Origin: Benincasa hispida
Taxonomy: Eukaryota > Streptophyta > Magnoliopsida > Cucurbitales > Cucurbitaceae
Length of the DNA: 64,000 nt
NCBI RefSeq assembly: GCF_009727055.1
Contig: NC_052351.1
Location: forward strand, 58,128,185 to 58,192,184
Direction: 5' to 3'
Part shown: positions 47,794 through 60,404 of the stretch, piece after piece
Layout of the letters: each line of letters opens with the position of its first letter
How positions within the stretch are numbered: position 1 is the first letter of the stretch
Notes under the pieces: generated by a model
The model's database searches: none
What the model was told of the DNA's origin: nothing
The model's input: only the letters and a program-made list of their open reading frames with translations
Program-made: the position numbers and the translations under genes

Positions 47794-48342
47794 TACTCGA
47801 TGTAGAACTCCAAAAGGGGCTTACTACCATTTAGACCATGGTGTTACTTTTGTCTAAGGAAATGTGTCTAAGATCTCAGAGTTGAGAGAGATGAGATGGG
47901 TCCCATATGCATCTGTCCGTTGGTAGTTTGATGTATGCGATGCCTTCGTACTAGATCAGACATCTGCTATGTTGTAGGAATAGTCAGTGGGTATCAGTCT
48001 AAAACGCCAGGCCAGGGTCACTGGACCGTAGTTAAGACATCCTCCAAGTATCTTCGCAAGAAATGAGGGACTTATGCTCCGTGGTATGGACCTAGGGATT
48101 TGACCTTTATTAAAGAATACATTGGAATTTTAACTTTCAGACTGATAAAGACTCACGAAATTCCACTTCAGGGTTTAGTTTTTTACTCTTAATGAAGGGC
48201 AGCTAGCTGTGGCGAAGCATAAGCAGGGGGTGCAATCGCTGAATCCACGATAGGGCCTATTATGTTAGTGGCTTTGTAAAGCTGCTAAGGAGATCGTTTG
48301 GCTCAGGCAAGTTCCTGAACAGATCTGGAAGTAGTTCAGACG
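47794..48342 (+). pseudogene. Inverted, indel-rich copia RT/RNase H fragment beside the gap
   Basis: Plus-strand sequence reads in many short frames: VPYASVR, SDIC/TSAM-like pieces, QTDKDS-like pieces near 48137 and [17 protein letters not shown] near 48278-48325. This equals RNase H of the neighbouring elements, but on the opposite strand and with a frame change every few dozen bases. The frequency of 1-base indels is far higher than in the other copies and looks like uncorrected long-read gap filling. Orientation flips back at about 48342. Confidence 0.7.
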
Positions 48343-49735
48343 GCGAGAAAGTGTCCTCATAGTCGACTCCCTCCACCTGGGTATAGCCCTTTGCCACAAG
48401 TCGAGCCTTGAAGATTTGTACCTTCCCATCGACATCTCGCTTTCTCTTGTAGATCCATTTACAACCTATAGGTCTTACCCCATCAGGCTGATCTACAAGA
48501 TCCCATACTAAGTTGAAGTGCATCGACTCCATCTCGAGATCCATGGCTTTGACTCATTCATTCCGGTCAACATCCTCCATTACCTTCTGATAAGATAACG
48601 AATCCTCAACGTCGCCATCGGCTACCATAGCTAGGATTTCCATGAAATCCATATAGCAAACATATGGGTTCACAACCCTCTTAATGCATTGAGGTTCCCT
48701 CAACTCTTGAGGTGGAACCGACCCACCAGATGAACTATCATCAACAATTATTATTGATGAAGCAGGTCCTTCAACAACTCTTGTTGAAGTTTCAGTAGTT
48801 TCGTTGGAAAGCTCATGTAACACGATCTTACTACTTAGACTGTGCTCCCTAATATAATCCTTTTCCAAGAAGGTAGCGTTTGTAGAAACAAACACTCTGT
48901 TTTCCAATGGATCGTAATAGTAACCCCCTCAAGTATCTTTGGGGTAGCCGACAAAGAGGTACAACCTCGACCGTGGTTCCAATTTCTTTGGATTAGCCTT
49001 AAGCACATGTGCTGGGCAACCCCATATGTGGAAGTGATGTAAACTAGCTTTATGCCCATTCCACAACTCTAGAGGTGTTCTCGCAATACTCTTGGAAGGA
49101 ACACAGTTGAGTATATACACTGCAGTCTCCACTACAAAACCTCAAAACGAGTCCGTTAAGGAAGCGTAACTCATCATTGACCGAACCATGTTCAACAAGG
49201 TTCTATTTCTCTTCTCTGCTACACCATTCTGCTGAGGTGTACTCGACGCTGAGAGTTGGGAAACGATTCCATGTGCTATCAGAAAGTCTTGGAACCTCGA
49301 ATCCAAAAACTCTCCACTTTGATCCGATCAAAGTGTCTTATCCCGTCTATCCAATGCATTTTTAACTTCAGCCTGAAACTCTTTGAACTTTTCAAAGGCT
49401 TCAGGCTTCTGTTGCATCAAATAAATATACCCATTTCTAAAGTAATCATCAGTAAAGGTGATAAAATACTCATAGCCTCCCTTAGCTCGCACATTCAATG
49501 GACCACAGAGGTCAGAATGTACTAACTCTAGAGTTTCTTTGACTTGATAACCTTTTCCAGTAAAAGGTCTTTTAGTCATCTTGCCCTCAAAGCAAGATTC
49601 GCACACCGGTAAAGAATTTTCCTCTAACTCACTTAGAAGTCCATTCTTCACCAACCTTTCAATCCTATCGAGATTGATGTGCCCTAATCAAAGGTGGCAA
49701 AGTTGGGCATTTTCTTTTGGAGAATCTCGTTGACA
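48343..49735 (-). pseudogene. El5 RT start and integrase remnant
   Basis: RT N-terminus [36 protein letters not shown] and [19 protein letters not shown] (48260-48544) ends at the junction with the inverted fragment. Integrase in 49328-49654 reads LLSELEENSLPVCESCFEGK, LELVHSDLCGPLNVRAKGGY and YFITFTDDYFRNGYIYLMQQ; the T-D-D of the core is kept. Linker parts are METAVYILNCVPSKSIARTP (48929-49132) and KTEC/ENRVFVSTNATFLEK (48554-48907). Broken by frameshifts. Confidence 0.82.
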
Positions 49736-51085
49736 TTTATTTTAAGTTATGACAGTTTTAAACTTCTCTATGTTTTGGAGGGAACTTAAATTTAACCCTT
49801 AGCACATACAAGTTATTTTCCAATTTTGCTATACAGAACTCAACTCTATCTTTATGAATAAACACTTTATTGACATTAGACTCAAGAGTATATTTACACT
49901 GTAACAAGCACTTTATAAAAATGAAGTTCCTTCTCCACTCAGGAACTGTAAATATATCTTGTAAAATAAGAATTTTTTGCTGTAAAGTTAACTGGACTCC
50001 TCCCATTGCCACAACTGAGACGACCTGCCCCGTGCTTACTCACATCGTCATCCCACCAGCCTCTAGCTATCTCCAGGATGTAATCCCCTGAAAAGAAGAA
50101 CATACATGATTAGTGGCACCCGAATCAATAATCTAGGTAGAATCATCGTTCTCACTAAACAATTTTCCAAAACTAGTAAATCACATTTACCTTGTTTTGA
50201 CTTAGTCTTGGCTCCTTCTTCTCCTTAGGCCAACGAGGACAATTCCTCTTCTAGTGTCTGTCTTGGTTGTAGTGGAAACACTTTCCCTTGTCAACCGGCA
50301 CCAGACGCCTATTCCATTGGGCAGCAGGTGGGGGGTTAGCAGGCGCCTTCCCCTTCCCCTTACTACCCTTCTTCTTCTTCCACTTTCTAGTGAAAGGAGT
50401 AGAAGGTGCAGACTTCATTCTTGAGGTCGAACCTTAATAGAACTACTTTGAAGACGAGGTAACATTTGCCTCACCTCCCCTCTTCTCTTTTCTTTTCAGT
50501 AAGGATTGGAATGTTTGTAACTCGTTGAGGAGAGTTGTAAGGGTATAGTCGACTTTGTTAAGAATCACATTGTTAACAAAGTGCAGGAAGCTATCCAAAA
50601 ATGAATGCAGGATAATGCTAACCTGGCTGCCCTCATCGATCCTAGACCTATTCATCTCCACCACATTGAAGTGGATCATTATATTAAGCACGTTTTCTCG
50701 AACAGAGTACCTTCCTCCATTTTGGAGTTAAAGATGCATTTAAGAGCCTCATGCTTGAGCTGTCCCGACGGTTGTCCGAACATCCCCCGCAGGGACTCCA
50801 TGATCTCACGTGCTGAGACCATGGGTTCATGCTTCTTGGTCAAAACGTCGTTAAGACTAACTAAGATATAGGCTCGGGCCTTCTCATTCTCCTGTGTCCA
50901 ACACTCGCAGGCCTCTCGAACATTTCGAGTGGCGTTAGGAGGTGGAATAGGAGGACAATCCTCCGTAAGGATGAATCTGAGATCATCGATGATCAAAATT
51001 GTTGTGATCGTGTGTTTCCAACCGCGTACTTCTCAGGCCAGTTTAGTTTTTCGGCGCTAAGTAGAGCTATTGTGTGCTGTAGCAT
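49736..51085 (-). pseudogene. El5 protease and gag remnant
   Basis: ATG near 51085 starts gag. The best open stretch (50679-50996) reads MIIDDLRFILTEDCPPIPPP, NATRNVREACECWTQENEKA and SLNDVLTKKHEPMVSAREIM, followed by ESLRGMFGQPSGQLKHEAL. The 3' half is in 50443-50691 (EGSQVSIILHSFLDSFLHFV, TLTTLLNELQTFQSLLKRKE). The knuckle region near 50245-50290 is degraded. Protease remnants lie at 49758-50160. Frameshifted throughout. Confidence 0.82.
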
Positions 51086-53444
51086 TTTAAAACATTGTTA
51101 AACAAAAGTGAACATACTTTATATAGTTATGCCCTTTAACCATATTTAGCACAACCAATGTTAATTTAGAAATAATAGTTACCCACGCAAGTACCCTAAG
51201 TGAAAGACTTCTATTTTGCATGATGCCCTAACAGGTAAGGACAAACGTCACCGGTGGGGTGATCAGATGCCCTTCACTGGGAATGAGACACTCTCAACCA
51301 TTAGGAGAACCAACTCTTGGAATTGCACCTAATAGCCATGATTCGTTCGTGTCCAGAACTGTTAACCCTTAAACAATTCTGTGTAGATATACACCTTCGT
51401 TTTCCGGCCCAGAGTCCCGCCTAATGCGCCACCGTAGAAAAAAGAAAAATTAGGAAAAGAGAACTAAGTAACCTTATCCTATACAAAGAATCAATATAAA
51501 GAAACGTGCAAAATGACTATACTATAGAGGGACCACTCCCAGGGTGCCTCGAGCAGCAAGCAAAACTTTATCCAACTAACGAGAGAGACCGTGGGATATG
51601 CTGTCGCACGTCCCGCTCCCACTTACTATGAACATTCTCTCAATCCACCTTGATATTGACTACTCAAACACCATTCGTTAGGGGGACACTCCCAGGGTGC
51701 CTTGAGGCCGAGGATAGATCTCACGGTATTGACAATAAAAGGAGAAACGCGAGAGGTTTAGATGAAGCATCAGATGCCCTAAATACCTCCCACTGAATGT
51801 TCTACCTAGGGGTTCATTAACTTAGACCATCCAACTACTGATTTTAATCTAAGTCAATTTAATTTGTCCAAAAACAACTATTGTCTTTGAAATTAAACAA
51901 GTTCAAGTAGTCACATTAAACTCTTTAATGGACTGTCCTCGAATTTGCATGCATGCATCAAATCTATCTAATTCACCTTTCCAGGCAGGTTCCCAGGTAG
52001 GGCTATTCCGTTTCCGTCACCTTAAATACCCCAGCCTAGACAGAACCCGCCTTAGACAAAAGGTCCCTTATAGATAGATTTGCTACACTTTAACCTTTAG
52101 TTAATTTAATCCTATTAATCCGATTAAAAGATTAAAGCGTAAGGTTGTTAATCATATTAGAATCATGATCTTAGGTCTATCTCCACCAAGTTTTAAAACA
52201 CTTTTAAAACCATGATTTAAACCTAAGTTCGCATGCACGTCTTTCTTATAGATTTTAGTTCTAATTTCCTTATAACCTTTATAAAAGAAACAACTAAAAC
52301 CACACTGCCACACAACTAGGTATTTACAACACTTATAAATTTAACCTATGTGTCATGCTTCATGCAATGTTCATTCATTACTAGACATAACTTTTATATA
52401 CAAGTAATGAACCAAGAAAACATGCTTCAATACACCCTTATACTATAACACTTATAATATAAAGATGATGCATGTCTATGCCTTATGCATGCATAAATAT
52501 AACTCTTATATTATATGATGCATGAGCATGCTTTTACGTAATTTAAATCATTCTTCTCTAAATCATAACACTTATAATAAAGAGATGATGCATGACCAAT
52601 GCATAACTTAAGTTGAGATTTCTTATATATGGCATACCATATGACATATAAATAAACATACATCCTATGTACATTCACAAAGATTAATGGACCGGGACGA
52701 ACCACCTCAAAACTGGAAATAAAAACTCTATCTATTACATATTCCATCGAGCAAACCAATTCACAGACGAATCAGGTCTTGAACTGCCCGATAGAAGCTC
52801 CCCATCGTTTAGTAAACGTGGCTGGGTAAACGATCGTTTAGCTACGATCAAGTACTAATAACTATGCGATGAAGCATGAGGTACCCGATCATTTAGCGCA
52901 TAAGACAAAACACGCGAGTTTTAAATGATCGTTTAGACGACAACGTAGCTGTGAAACACGATCATCTAGATGATCACTTAACAAGCGATAAGTAAACGAT
53001 TTACTCCGCGATCGTATAGTCAGGAACTAAGCAATGAAGCTTGCTGAGCTACACGATTGTCTAGTGCGCATGTGTGAACCTGCTCTTGAATATCTGATAC
53101 TCTACGATCATTTACCCCATCGTTTACACAACCCAACCAACACTTGGTCATCTTCATCCTCGAACAACAACAACTTCTTGCCTTGAAGCTTCATCACGAA
53201 CGACTTACAGACTCAAACAACTTTGAAATTATAGACTCGATAGTAAGTTAATACACCCAAAATGCAGAGGCCCTTACAATTAGCTTTGAAATGTAAAAGA
53301 ATTTAAGTGACCAGAGGCTTCATCCCAGAAACAACATTAATCCACATCCACAAACTATTTAACGCTTAAATACAAGGCAAACATGCTTTTACCCACCGAG
53401 AAAGTAAATGCTGTTCTTTGCATCAATGAATTTGGAATATCAAA
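51086..53444 (-). other. El5 untranslated leader
   Basis: Noncoding, 2.36 kb, colinear with the El3 and El6 leaders. It shares the CCACTGAATGTT (51800) and CCAGGCAGGTTCCCAGGTAG (51981) blocks, the AT-rich TGATGCATG words (52460-52600) and a GATCGTTTAG array near the primer site. A leader this long is large for copia. Confidence 0.75.
52800..53120. repeat. GATCGTTTAG minisatellite in the El5 leader
   Basis: Words such as CATCGTTTAGTAAACG, ACGATCGTTTAGCTACGATC and GATCGTTTAGACGACAACG are spaced irregularly, with (G/A)CGAT(C/T) cores. The same position relative to the primer site is occupied in El3 and El6. Confidence 0.78.
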
Positions 53445-53461
53445 ACCTGGCTTTGATACCA
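53445..53461 (-). other. Primer binding site of El5
   Basis: ACCTGGCTTTGATACCA is the reverse of TGGTATCAAAGCCAGGT, a one-base variant of the tRNA-Met type site. It lies two bases from the 5' LTR. Confidence 0.88.
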
Positions 53462-53463
53462 AT

Positions 53464-55386
53464 TCAAGGAACTCTTATCAAAGAGTACCTCTGAGCGGAA
53501 GTGAGATTGTTCCAAACTCATTGTAACAGAATTAACGCATTCACAATCAAACAGAATAGATATGCATTTAACAACTAATTACAGGCATGCTTTGAAACTT
53601 AAATGACAAAGAGAACGAAATACATACCAGTTGAAGAACCATTCTTCACAGAAAACTCGTTCTCGCCAAGGACTGCTCCTCTCGCTCTCGCTAAGCACGT
53701 CCAAGTAATCGTCCACCAAATCATCTACCAACAAATGGAATCCTCACGAACACAACAGCAGGGAGGACACCACCACTTAGAACCCTCAGTATTCTCGGTG
53801 TGAGAATCCAGGAGGTGTGGGCTCTATTGAATTTGGTAGAGGGAAGAAGGAAGAGAAGATCGTATACACGACCAAGCAAGTGGGAGAAGTCACGTCTATC
53901 ATATAGGCGATGCTTGATCGTTTAGGAAGAGGTACACGATTATTTAGTAAAAGGGTTGCGATCATATAGACGATCGTTTAGTAAATGCTCGGGCGTGCGA
54001 TCATTTAGGAAAAGGCTAGACGATCGTTTAGCAAATCCCATGTGATCATTTAGTAAGCTACGCGCATGTATACGATCATTTAGAAACATTGAGCTATCGT
54101 GTAGTCTCTCGGTTTGCTATGCGATAGGCAGTATACACTAAACGTGAGCGAATGTCAGATCTCTTTGCAAAATGAAAACGATTTTCATTTTATTCTTCAG
54201 TTACGAAAACTGAATGTAACCACCCACTATCACACGGTTACGGATAAAATGTCAACACAATTATCATATAATTGTCCAAAAATAAATAATAAATATAATC
54301 ATATTATATCCATTAACCTATGGTTTAATATCACATTAGATGCAATACATATGAACCATAGTCTTTTCTCCTCCACTAGATATAAATCATATTTATATCA
54401 TTTTCCTCCAAATAATGTATCTCATACATAATATCAATCATATCATATATAATTAACCAGTTCAATCATATCATATATAATCGAACTCCCTCTTGTCAAT
54501 TTGAACACTTCAAATTGACCCAAAAACTGATTCTCAACTTGAATCCATTGAGCTACCGAGGGGACCTTATGGACCTATAGCTCGAAGCTCCAACGGTACG
54601 TGAATTGCTGACTAAACTCTTTAGCCACGAGATCCACCATCTGTTAACTGCCAGGCATTCCACTAAAGACTGGCAGCTACACTTTTCTCACCACAAATAT
54701 ATTTCTGTGTCCATTGGATATAACCAATCAACAGTACGATAACCCTTAAGGGAGCAATCTATCTACTTACCCCTTCTTTGGGGAAGGAGTGAATTCTATC
54801 TTGTGTAGCTGAGTTCCCAGCTCCCAAATCAAAGGAATCCCAAAGTGGTAGGTTTGAGTCGGCGATCATGCCATTCGCACCCCTTCAAATCAAAGGATCG
54901 CTCTCTAAGGTAGGAGTTCCCAACTCACTCTGAATTGAGGTCATGTTACCTATGGTCATCTTAGTAAAGTGAAGTCTCTATCATGAATGACGTTATATAA
55001 CGAGGCTATAACACTTCATGGTCTGGTCTTATACAAACTCCATATGGCTATTCCATATGTAGCAAGTCACGACACTTGTAACTATTTTACAAAGCGAGTC
55101 GCATCCATAGCGTTACCAGGATAAGGTTTCCCTTCTATATCCATATACTACAGACCATTTTGGTTATCACTTAAGACATAATCCACCTGTATGTCTCTAT
55201 ATACATGCTTAAGTTACAAACGACAACCAGGCATCTTAGTTTATTGGTTTGTGGTAAATCAAATAAAAACATCCAATGTTCATAGACAAAAGTGAAGAAA
55301 ATATCATATATTATACATCACAAGCATTTGTTTAAAACTGTGTATACAAACTACAGGATACGAGAGTTTAGGGAATCATCCCAACA
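53464..55386 (-). repeat. El5 5' LTR (1923 bp)
   Basis: From TCAAGGAACTCTTATC (next to the primer site) to TCATCCCAACA. It pairs with the El4 3' LTR (34909-42558 minus its insertions). The right flank ACATG does not match the left flank of the complex (GCCTT), so the complex did not arise as one simple insertion. Confidence 0.85.
53880..54110. repeat. GATCGTTTAG minisatellite in the El5 5' LTR
   Basis: At least eight irregular units, e.g. GACGATCGTTTAGTAAATGC, GCGATCATTTAGGAAAAGGC and GACGATCGTTTAGCAAATCC. The clearest array of this type in the window. Confidence 0.85.
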
Positions 55387-55480
55387 ACATGATCTACCCA
55401 TATGTCTCTACATACATGTTTAAGTTACAAAGATAACCTTGGATGTTAATTTATTGGTTTGTGGTTAATACAACTAAAAT
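55387..55480 (-). repeat. Family A LTR fragment fused to the El6 protease
   Basis: ACATGATCTACCCATATGTC onward matches 15488-15580. It then jumps into protease sequence at about 55485 without a polypurine tract, implying a deletion of RT, RNase H and integrase. Confidence 0.7.
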
Positions 55481-55484
55481 CTAT

Positions 55485-56626
55485 GAATTAGAAACCTATT
55501 TTGTAAAGATAACTGGATCCTTCCCACTGCCACAGCTGAGACAACGTGCCTGGTGCCTACTCGCATCGTCATCTCACCAACCTTCAGTTGTCGTCAGGAT
55601 GTAATCCTCTGAAAAGAAGAACAAACGTGATTAGTGGTGCCTAAATCAATTATCCAGGAAGAATCATCATTCTCCACTAAATAAGTTTCAAGTACAAGTA
55701 AATCATATTTACCTTTACAGCCTTAGCGGTCTTCTTTTCCTTTAGCTAGCGAGGATAGTTCCTCTTCCAGTGTCCGTCCTGATTGTAATGAAAACATTTT
55801 CCCTTTTCAACCGGTGGTGGATGTCTTCTTGAGGCGACAAACAGCGGGTTAGCAGATGTCTTCCCTTTCCCCTTACCACTCTTCTTCTTCTTCCCGTTTA
55901 CAGAGTTAGAAGTAAAAGGTGCAGACTTCGTTCCTGAGGTCGAACCTCTATGAAACGTCCTAGAAGATGAAGTAACATTTGCCTTGACCTTCTTTCTCTC
56001 CTTACTATTCAGTAAAGATTGGTAGGTCTGCAACTCGTTGAGGAGAGTTGTAAGATTGTATTTCACTTTGTTGAGAATCACATTACTAACAAAGTGCAGA
56101 AAGCTCTCCAGCAATGAATGCAGGATTATACTAACTTGGCTGCCCTCATTGATGGTAGACCTATTCAACTCCGTCACATTGAAGTGGACCATCATATTAA
56201 GCACATGTTCACAAACAGAGGTTTTCCAAACATTAGGCAGTTTGGAGTTGACCTTCTTGCATTTTGGAGTTGAATATATACTTAAGAGCCTCATGCTGGA
56301 GCTGTTCAGACGGTTTTCCAAACATTCCCCGCAGGGACTCCATGATCTCACACACTAAGACCATGGGCTCATGCTTCTTGGCCAAGACTTTCATTAAGAC
56401 TTGCCAAGATATAGGCTCGGGCTTTCTCATTCGCCCGTGTCCATCACTCGTATGCTTCCCGAACATTTCGAGGGGCATTCAAAGCTGGAATAGGAAGACA
56501 AACTTTTGTAAGGGCAAACATGATATCCTTGATGTTTAGTATCGTTGTGATCATGTATTTCCATGTTGAAAAGTTATCACCAGTTAATTTCTCGGTGCTA
56601 AGAAAAGCTAAAGTGGCTGTTGCCAT
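55485..56626 (-). pseudogene. El6 gag and protease remnant
   Basis: ATG at 56626 opens ATATLAFLSTEKLTGDNFST. Gag continues in shifting frames: NAPRNVREAYE, EPISWQVLMKVLAKKHEPMV and ESLRGMFGKPSEQLQHEALK (56233-56478), then HVLNMMVHFNVTELNRSTIN, TLTTLLNELQTYQSLLNSKE and the knuckle CFHYNQDGHWKRNYPR (55746-56351). In the knuckle the second and fourth Cys read Tyr, which destroys CCHC. Protease remnants follow to 55485. Confidence 0.83.
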
Positions 56627-58937
56627 TTTCAAAAGATTGTTGCTAAAAAACGAACAAAACATTTATTAGATTTTGCTAAACCAAATTTTAACCAATTAAT
56701 TTTGCAAAACAGTTTCAAGTACCCTAAGTGAAAGACTTCTATTTTGCAATGATGCCCCAGTGAGGCAGGATAAACGTCACCGGTGGGGTGATCAGATGCC
56801 TCTTCACTGGGATGAGACCTTCTCAACCATTAGGCAGAATCAACTCTTGGAACTGAACCTAATAACCACCATTTATTTGGTCTAAAACTATTAACCTTTA
56901 ACAATTCCGCGTAAGTGTGACCCCTCTCTTTCAGTGCCAGAATCCCTCATTAATAAGCCCACCATAGGGAAGAAGCAGATTAGAAGAAGAGTCTAAGTAA
57001 CCTTATCCTCTTACAGGAGATGAAATATAGAAACTCGCAAAACTGCCATCATATAGGGGGACACTCCTAGGGTGCCTCGAGGCAATGCGCAGTAACTTTA
57101 TTCAATCCAACGAGGAAGACCGAGGGATATGCTGTCGCACTACCTGCTCCCACTTACTATGAAAAATCTCTCCATCCACCTTGATATTGACCTACCCAAA
57201 CACCATCCTTTAAGGGGACACTCCCAAGGTGCCACAAGGCCGAGGGTAAATCTCACGGTGTGAACTATAAAGGAGAAATGTGAAAGGTTTAAGTGAAGCA
57301 TCATATGCTCAAGTACCTCCCACTGAATGTTTTACCTAGAGGTTCATTAACCTAGACAATCCGGCTACTGATTTTAGTCTAAGTCATCTTTTTAAGTCGG
57401 CTCATAAACAACTTTTGTCTATGGGTTATGAACAAGTTCAAGTAGTCACATTTAAACAATTTAATGGATTGTCCTTAACTTGCATGCATGCATCAAATCT
57501 ATCTAATTCACCTTTCTAGGTAAGTTCCCAAGTGGGGGTGTTACGTTTCCGTCAACTTAAATATCCCATCCTAGACAGAACCCGCCTTAGACAAAAGGTC
57601 CCTTATAGATAGATTTGCTACACTTTAATCTTTTATTAGTCAATTTAATTCTATTAAATTGATTAAAAGATTTCAAGCCTAATGGTTGCTAATCATATTA
57701 GAACCATGATCTTAGCTTTATGTTATCAAAGTTTTAACATTTTAAAACCATGAATTAAACTTAAGTGAACATGCATGTCTTTCTTATTGCTTTTAGTTCT
57801 AATTTCTCTTTAACCTTTGAAAAGAAACAACTAAAAAACATCGCGCACAACTAGGTGTTTATAACGCTTATAAGGAAACCGATGTGTCATGCTTCATGCA
57901 ATGTCCGGTCATTACTATACATAAACTTTTATATATAAGCATAATAACCAAGCAAACATGCTTTCCATACACCTTTATACTATAACAATTATAATATAAA
58001 GATGATGCATGTTAATGCTTTTTATGCATGCATAAATATAACTCTTATATTATATGATGCATGAGCATGCTCTTACATAATTAGATCATGCTTCTCTAAA
58101 TTATAACATTTACAATAAAGAGATGATGCACGACCAATGCATAACTTAAGGTAGGATTTACTATATGTGCATACCATATGACATATTAATAACCATACAT
58201 CTCATGTAATAAATCAAGGATTAATGGACCAGGACGAGCCTTTACAAAATCGGGATGAAATAACTCTATCTATTACATTTTCCATTGAGCAAACCAGTTC
58301 ACAGGCGAACCAAGTCTTGAACCACAAGGAGAAACTCCATCGTTTAGTAAATGCCGCAGGTAAACGATCGCTTAGTGCTCACTAGACGATAGCGCGAAAA
58401 GCTAAACGATCGCTTAGACGACAACGAGGCTGCAAAGCCTGATTGTGTAGGCGGTCGCTTAACGCAGCAAAAAGTAAATGATTTATCGTGCAATATGCTC
58501 TGCGATCGTTTAGTTAGTTACTAAGCGATGAAGCTAGCTGAGCTAAACGATCGTCAAGTGCGCGCGCACGTTAAACGACACCCGAGCATACGATACTCAG
58601 CAGTCACTTACCTCATTGACTACATGTCCTGATCAACTCTTGATCGTCTTCTTCCTCGAAGTACAGCAACCCTTGCTCCAAACTTCTTAACGAACGACTT
58701 AAGACTCAAATTGACTTTGAATTACAGACTCGATAATAATCAATTGTGCCCAAAAAATGCAGGGGCCTTTACAATTAAACGAAAATGCTAAAGAATTAAA
58801 TCAAATCGAGGTTACATCCCAGAAAACTCCATTAATCCGCACACCCGCAAACAATTTAACAATTAAACAGAGAGCAGATATGCACCCACCGCAAATGTAT
58901 ATGCAATTCATTCCATCAATGAAATTGGAATATCAGA
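56627..58937 (-). other. El6 untranslated leader
   Basis: Noncoding, 2.3 kb, colinear with the El5 leader across its whole length (for example GTCACCGGTGGGGTGATCAG at 56777 and 51249). Ends in another GATCG-type array and the primer site. Confidence 0.75.
58330..58620. repeat. GATCGTTTAG / GATCGCTTAG minisatellite in the El6 leader
   Basis: Units such as AAACGATCGCTTAGTGCTC and GCGATCGTTTAGTTAGTT. TTTAG is often changed to CTTAG here, unlike in El5. Confidence 0.78.
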
Positions 58938-58954
58938 ACTTGGCTCTGATACCA
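58938..58954 (-). other. Primer binding site of El6
   Basis: ACTTGGCTCTGATACCA, the reverse of TGGTATCAGAGCCAAGT, which matches the plant copia tRNA-Met site exactly over its first 12 bases. Confidence 0.9.
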
Positions 58955-58956
58955 AT

Positions 58957-58998
58957 TGAAGGAACTCTTAAACAAGAGTATCCATGAGCAAGTTCAGA
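58957..58998 (-). repeat. El6 5' LTR, 42-bp stump
   Basis: TGAAGGAACTCTTAAAC and the following bases match the start of the El4/El5 LTRs, then the match ends and a gypsy-type LTR takes over. Confidence 0.7.
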
Positions 58999-60124
58999 TC
59001 TTTCCTATTTCAATGGATTCCTATAAATACATCTCTTCGGCCCTAGGTAAAAAAGGAGCTGAAGTTTGGAGGTATAGGCCGATTCTTGGAGCTGAAGCAT
59101 GGAGGCTGAAGTCAGGCTTTCTTCTTCTTCTATTCCCTTCAATTTTTAGTGTCCTTAGATTAGTTTTTATTTTATTTTCGGATTATGAATTTATATTGAA
59201 TTATATCCTATCGGTTTGTCTATGAATCAATGAGGTAATCTTTTGATTAGTTCTTGGATTAATCTTTCTTTGTATTTTGATGAGTTTTCAGTTCAATTTT
59301 TATGCTTTAATCTAGAATTATGTTTTTCTTAAATCTTGTTTACTTTAGATTTGCTTTTATTTTTGGATTGACACCCCTATCATGAATGCACGTCTTTGCT
59401 AGTTAAATTCAAGCTTGTATGCATCCTTGTACCGTCCATGCTTTGAGTTTACCCTTGTAGCACAGATTAGATGAGCATGCTTAGGTTTATATGTTGGTTT
59501 TAAATCTTTGCATCACATGTTTAATCTAGATTTAAGAAACAAGTTTATTATTTGAACACGGCTTTCCTGATACTTAATCAACATAGTTGAATCCTGAATC
59601 TTAATGCATGTGTTTTTCTTTATGGCCGCTGAGGACCCAATTGCATGTAAAAGCACGTAGGTTAGTTAGGGCACGACTTTCTAGCCTCAACTACGAATTA
59701 GGACACTTGATCGATTTGAATTAATTGATTTTCGGGCTTATAGACATTAGTTAATTCATATCGATTGAGTAACTATGCATGCATAATTCGAATATATGAT
59801 ATTTGGGCTGAAAACAATGATTTAATTTACATCTACTTGATATGAGAACTAAACGAATCCATTACCATTTCATATATCTATCGCACTTTACTTTTTACTT
59901 GAAAATATTCAATCTTAAAACCACAAACTAAAACCCAGTTTTTACTATTTTTCTATGGTCAAATCTAACCAAAAGAAATTAATTCTTTGCTTCTCTGTGG
60001 TTCGACCTTGCACTTACCATTGTTACCACATCTTTGTAGTAATAGGAGTAGTTTGGGTAATTATAAATTTTCTTTTGTTTTAGTTCGAAGTCGAATTAAT
60101 GACATCGATCCCCAAGTTCGAACA
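58999..60124 (+). repeat. 5' LTR (left-truncated?) of a gypsy-type element
   Basis: Lies directly before a tRNA-Asp type primer site and ends in CA (60123-60124). TATAAAT at 59022 could be its TATA box. The left boundary is uncertain; if the TATA box is real, most of U3 is missing. Noncoding; the 89-codon frame at 58956-59225 shows no recognisable domain. Confidence 0.65.
59022..59028 (+). promoter_or_regulatory. Candidate TATA box of the gypsy-type LTR
   Basis: TATAAAT followed by ACATCTCTTC, about 1.1 kb before the primer site. Sequence-only guess. Confidence 0.4.
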
Positions 60125-60128
60125 AAAA

Positions 60129-60147
60129 TGGCACCGTTGCCGGGGAA
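60129..60147 (+). other. Primer binding site, tRNA-Asp type
   Basis: TGGCACCGTTGCCGGGGAA differs by one base from TGGCGCCGTTGCCGGGGA, the site used by plant Tat/Athila gypsy elements. Confidence 0.88.
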
Positions 60148-60404
60148 GCAAGCCTATTAATATCTTTTAGTTAGAATTGACTGTAAACTTTAAAAATCGA
60201 AATATATATATATTCTCTCTTTTGTGTCTACTTGTTTTTTTTTTCAATGATAGAAAATATAAACATGTATGCGTTTTGATACGCGGAACAATGGGAAACA
60301 CCAGAGGTAAGAAAGATTCGTGGCCTTAAAAATCAAATTTCTGAACTAACCTCTACTGTACAAGTTATGGCTAATTTGCATATTTAGAATTCGAATGGTC
60401 CTAA

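Noticed and set aside
46952..47857. Long ORFs of about 290 codons across 47177-47793
   Set aside because: Most of their length is translated N bases; they are not real reading frames.
53880..54110. CRISPR-like array (short repeats with variable spacers)
   Set aside because: Units and spacing are irregular, the sequence is inside plant retrotransposon LTRs, and no cas-like genes exist here.
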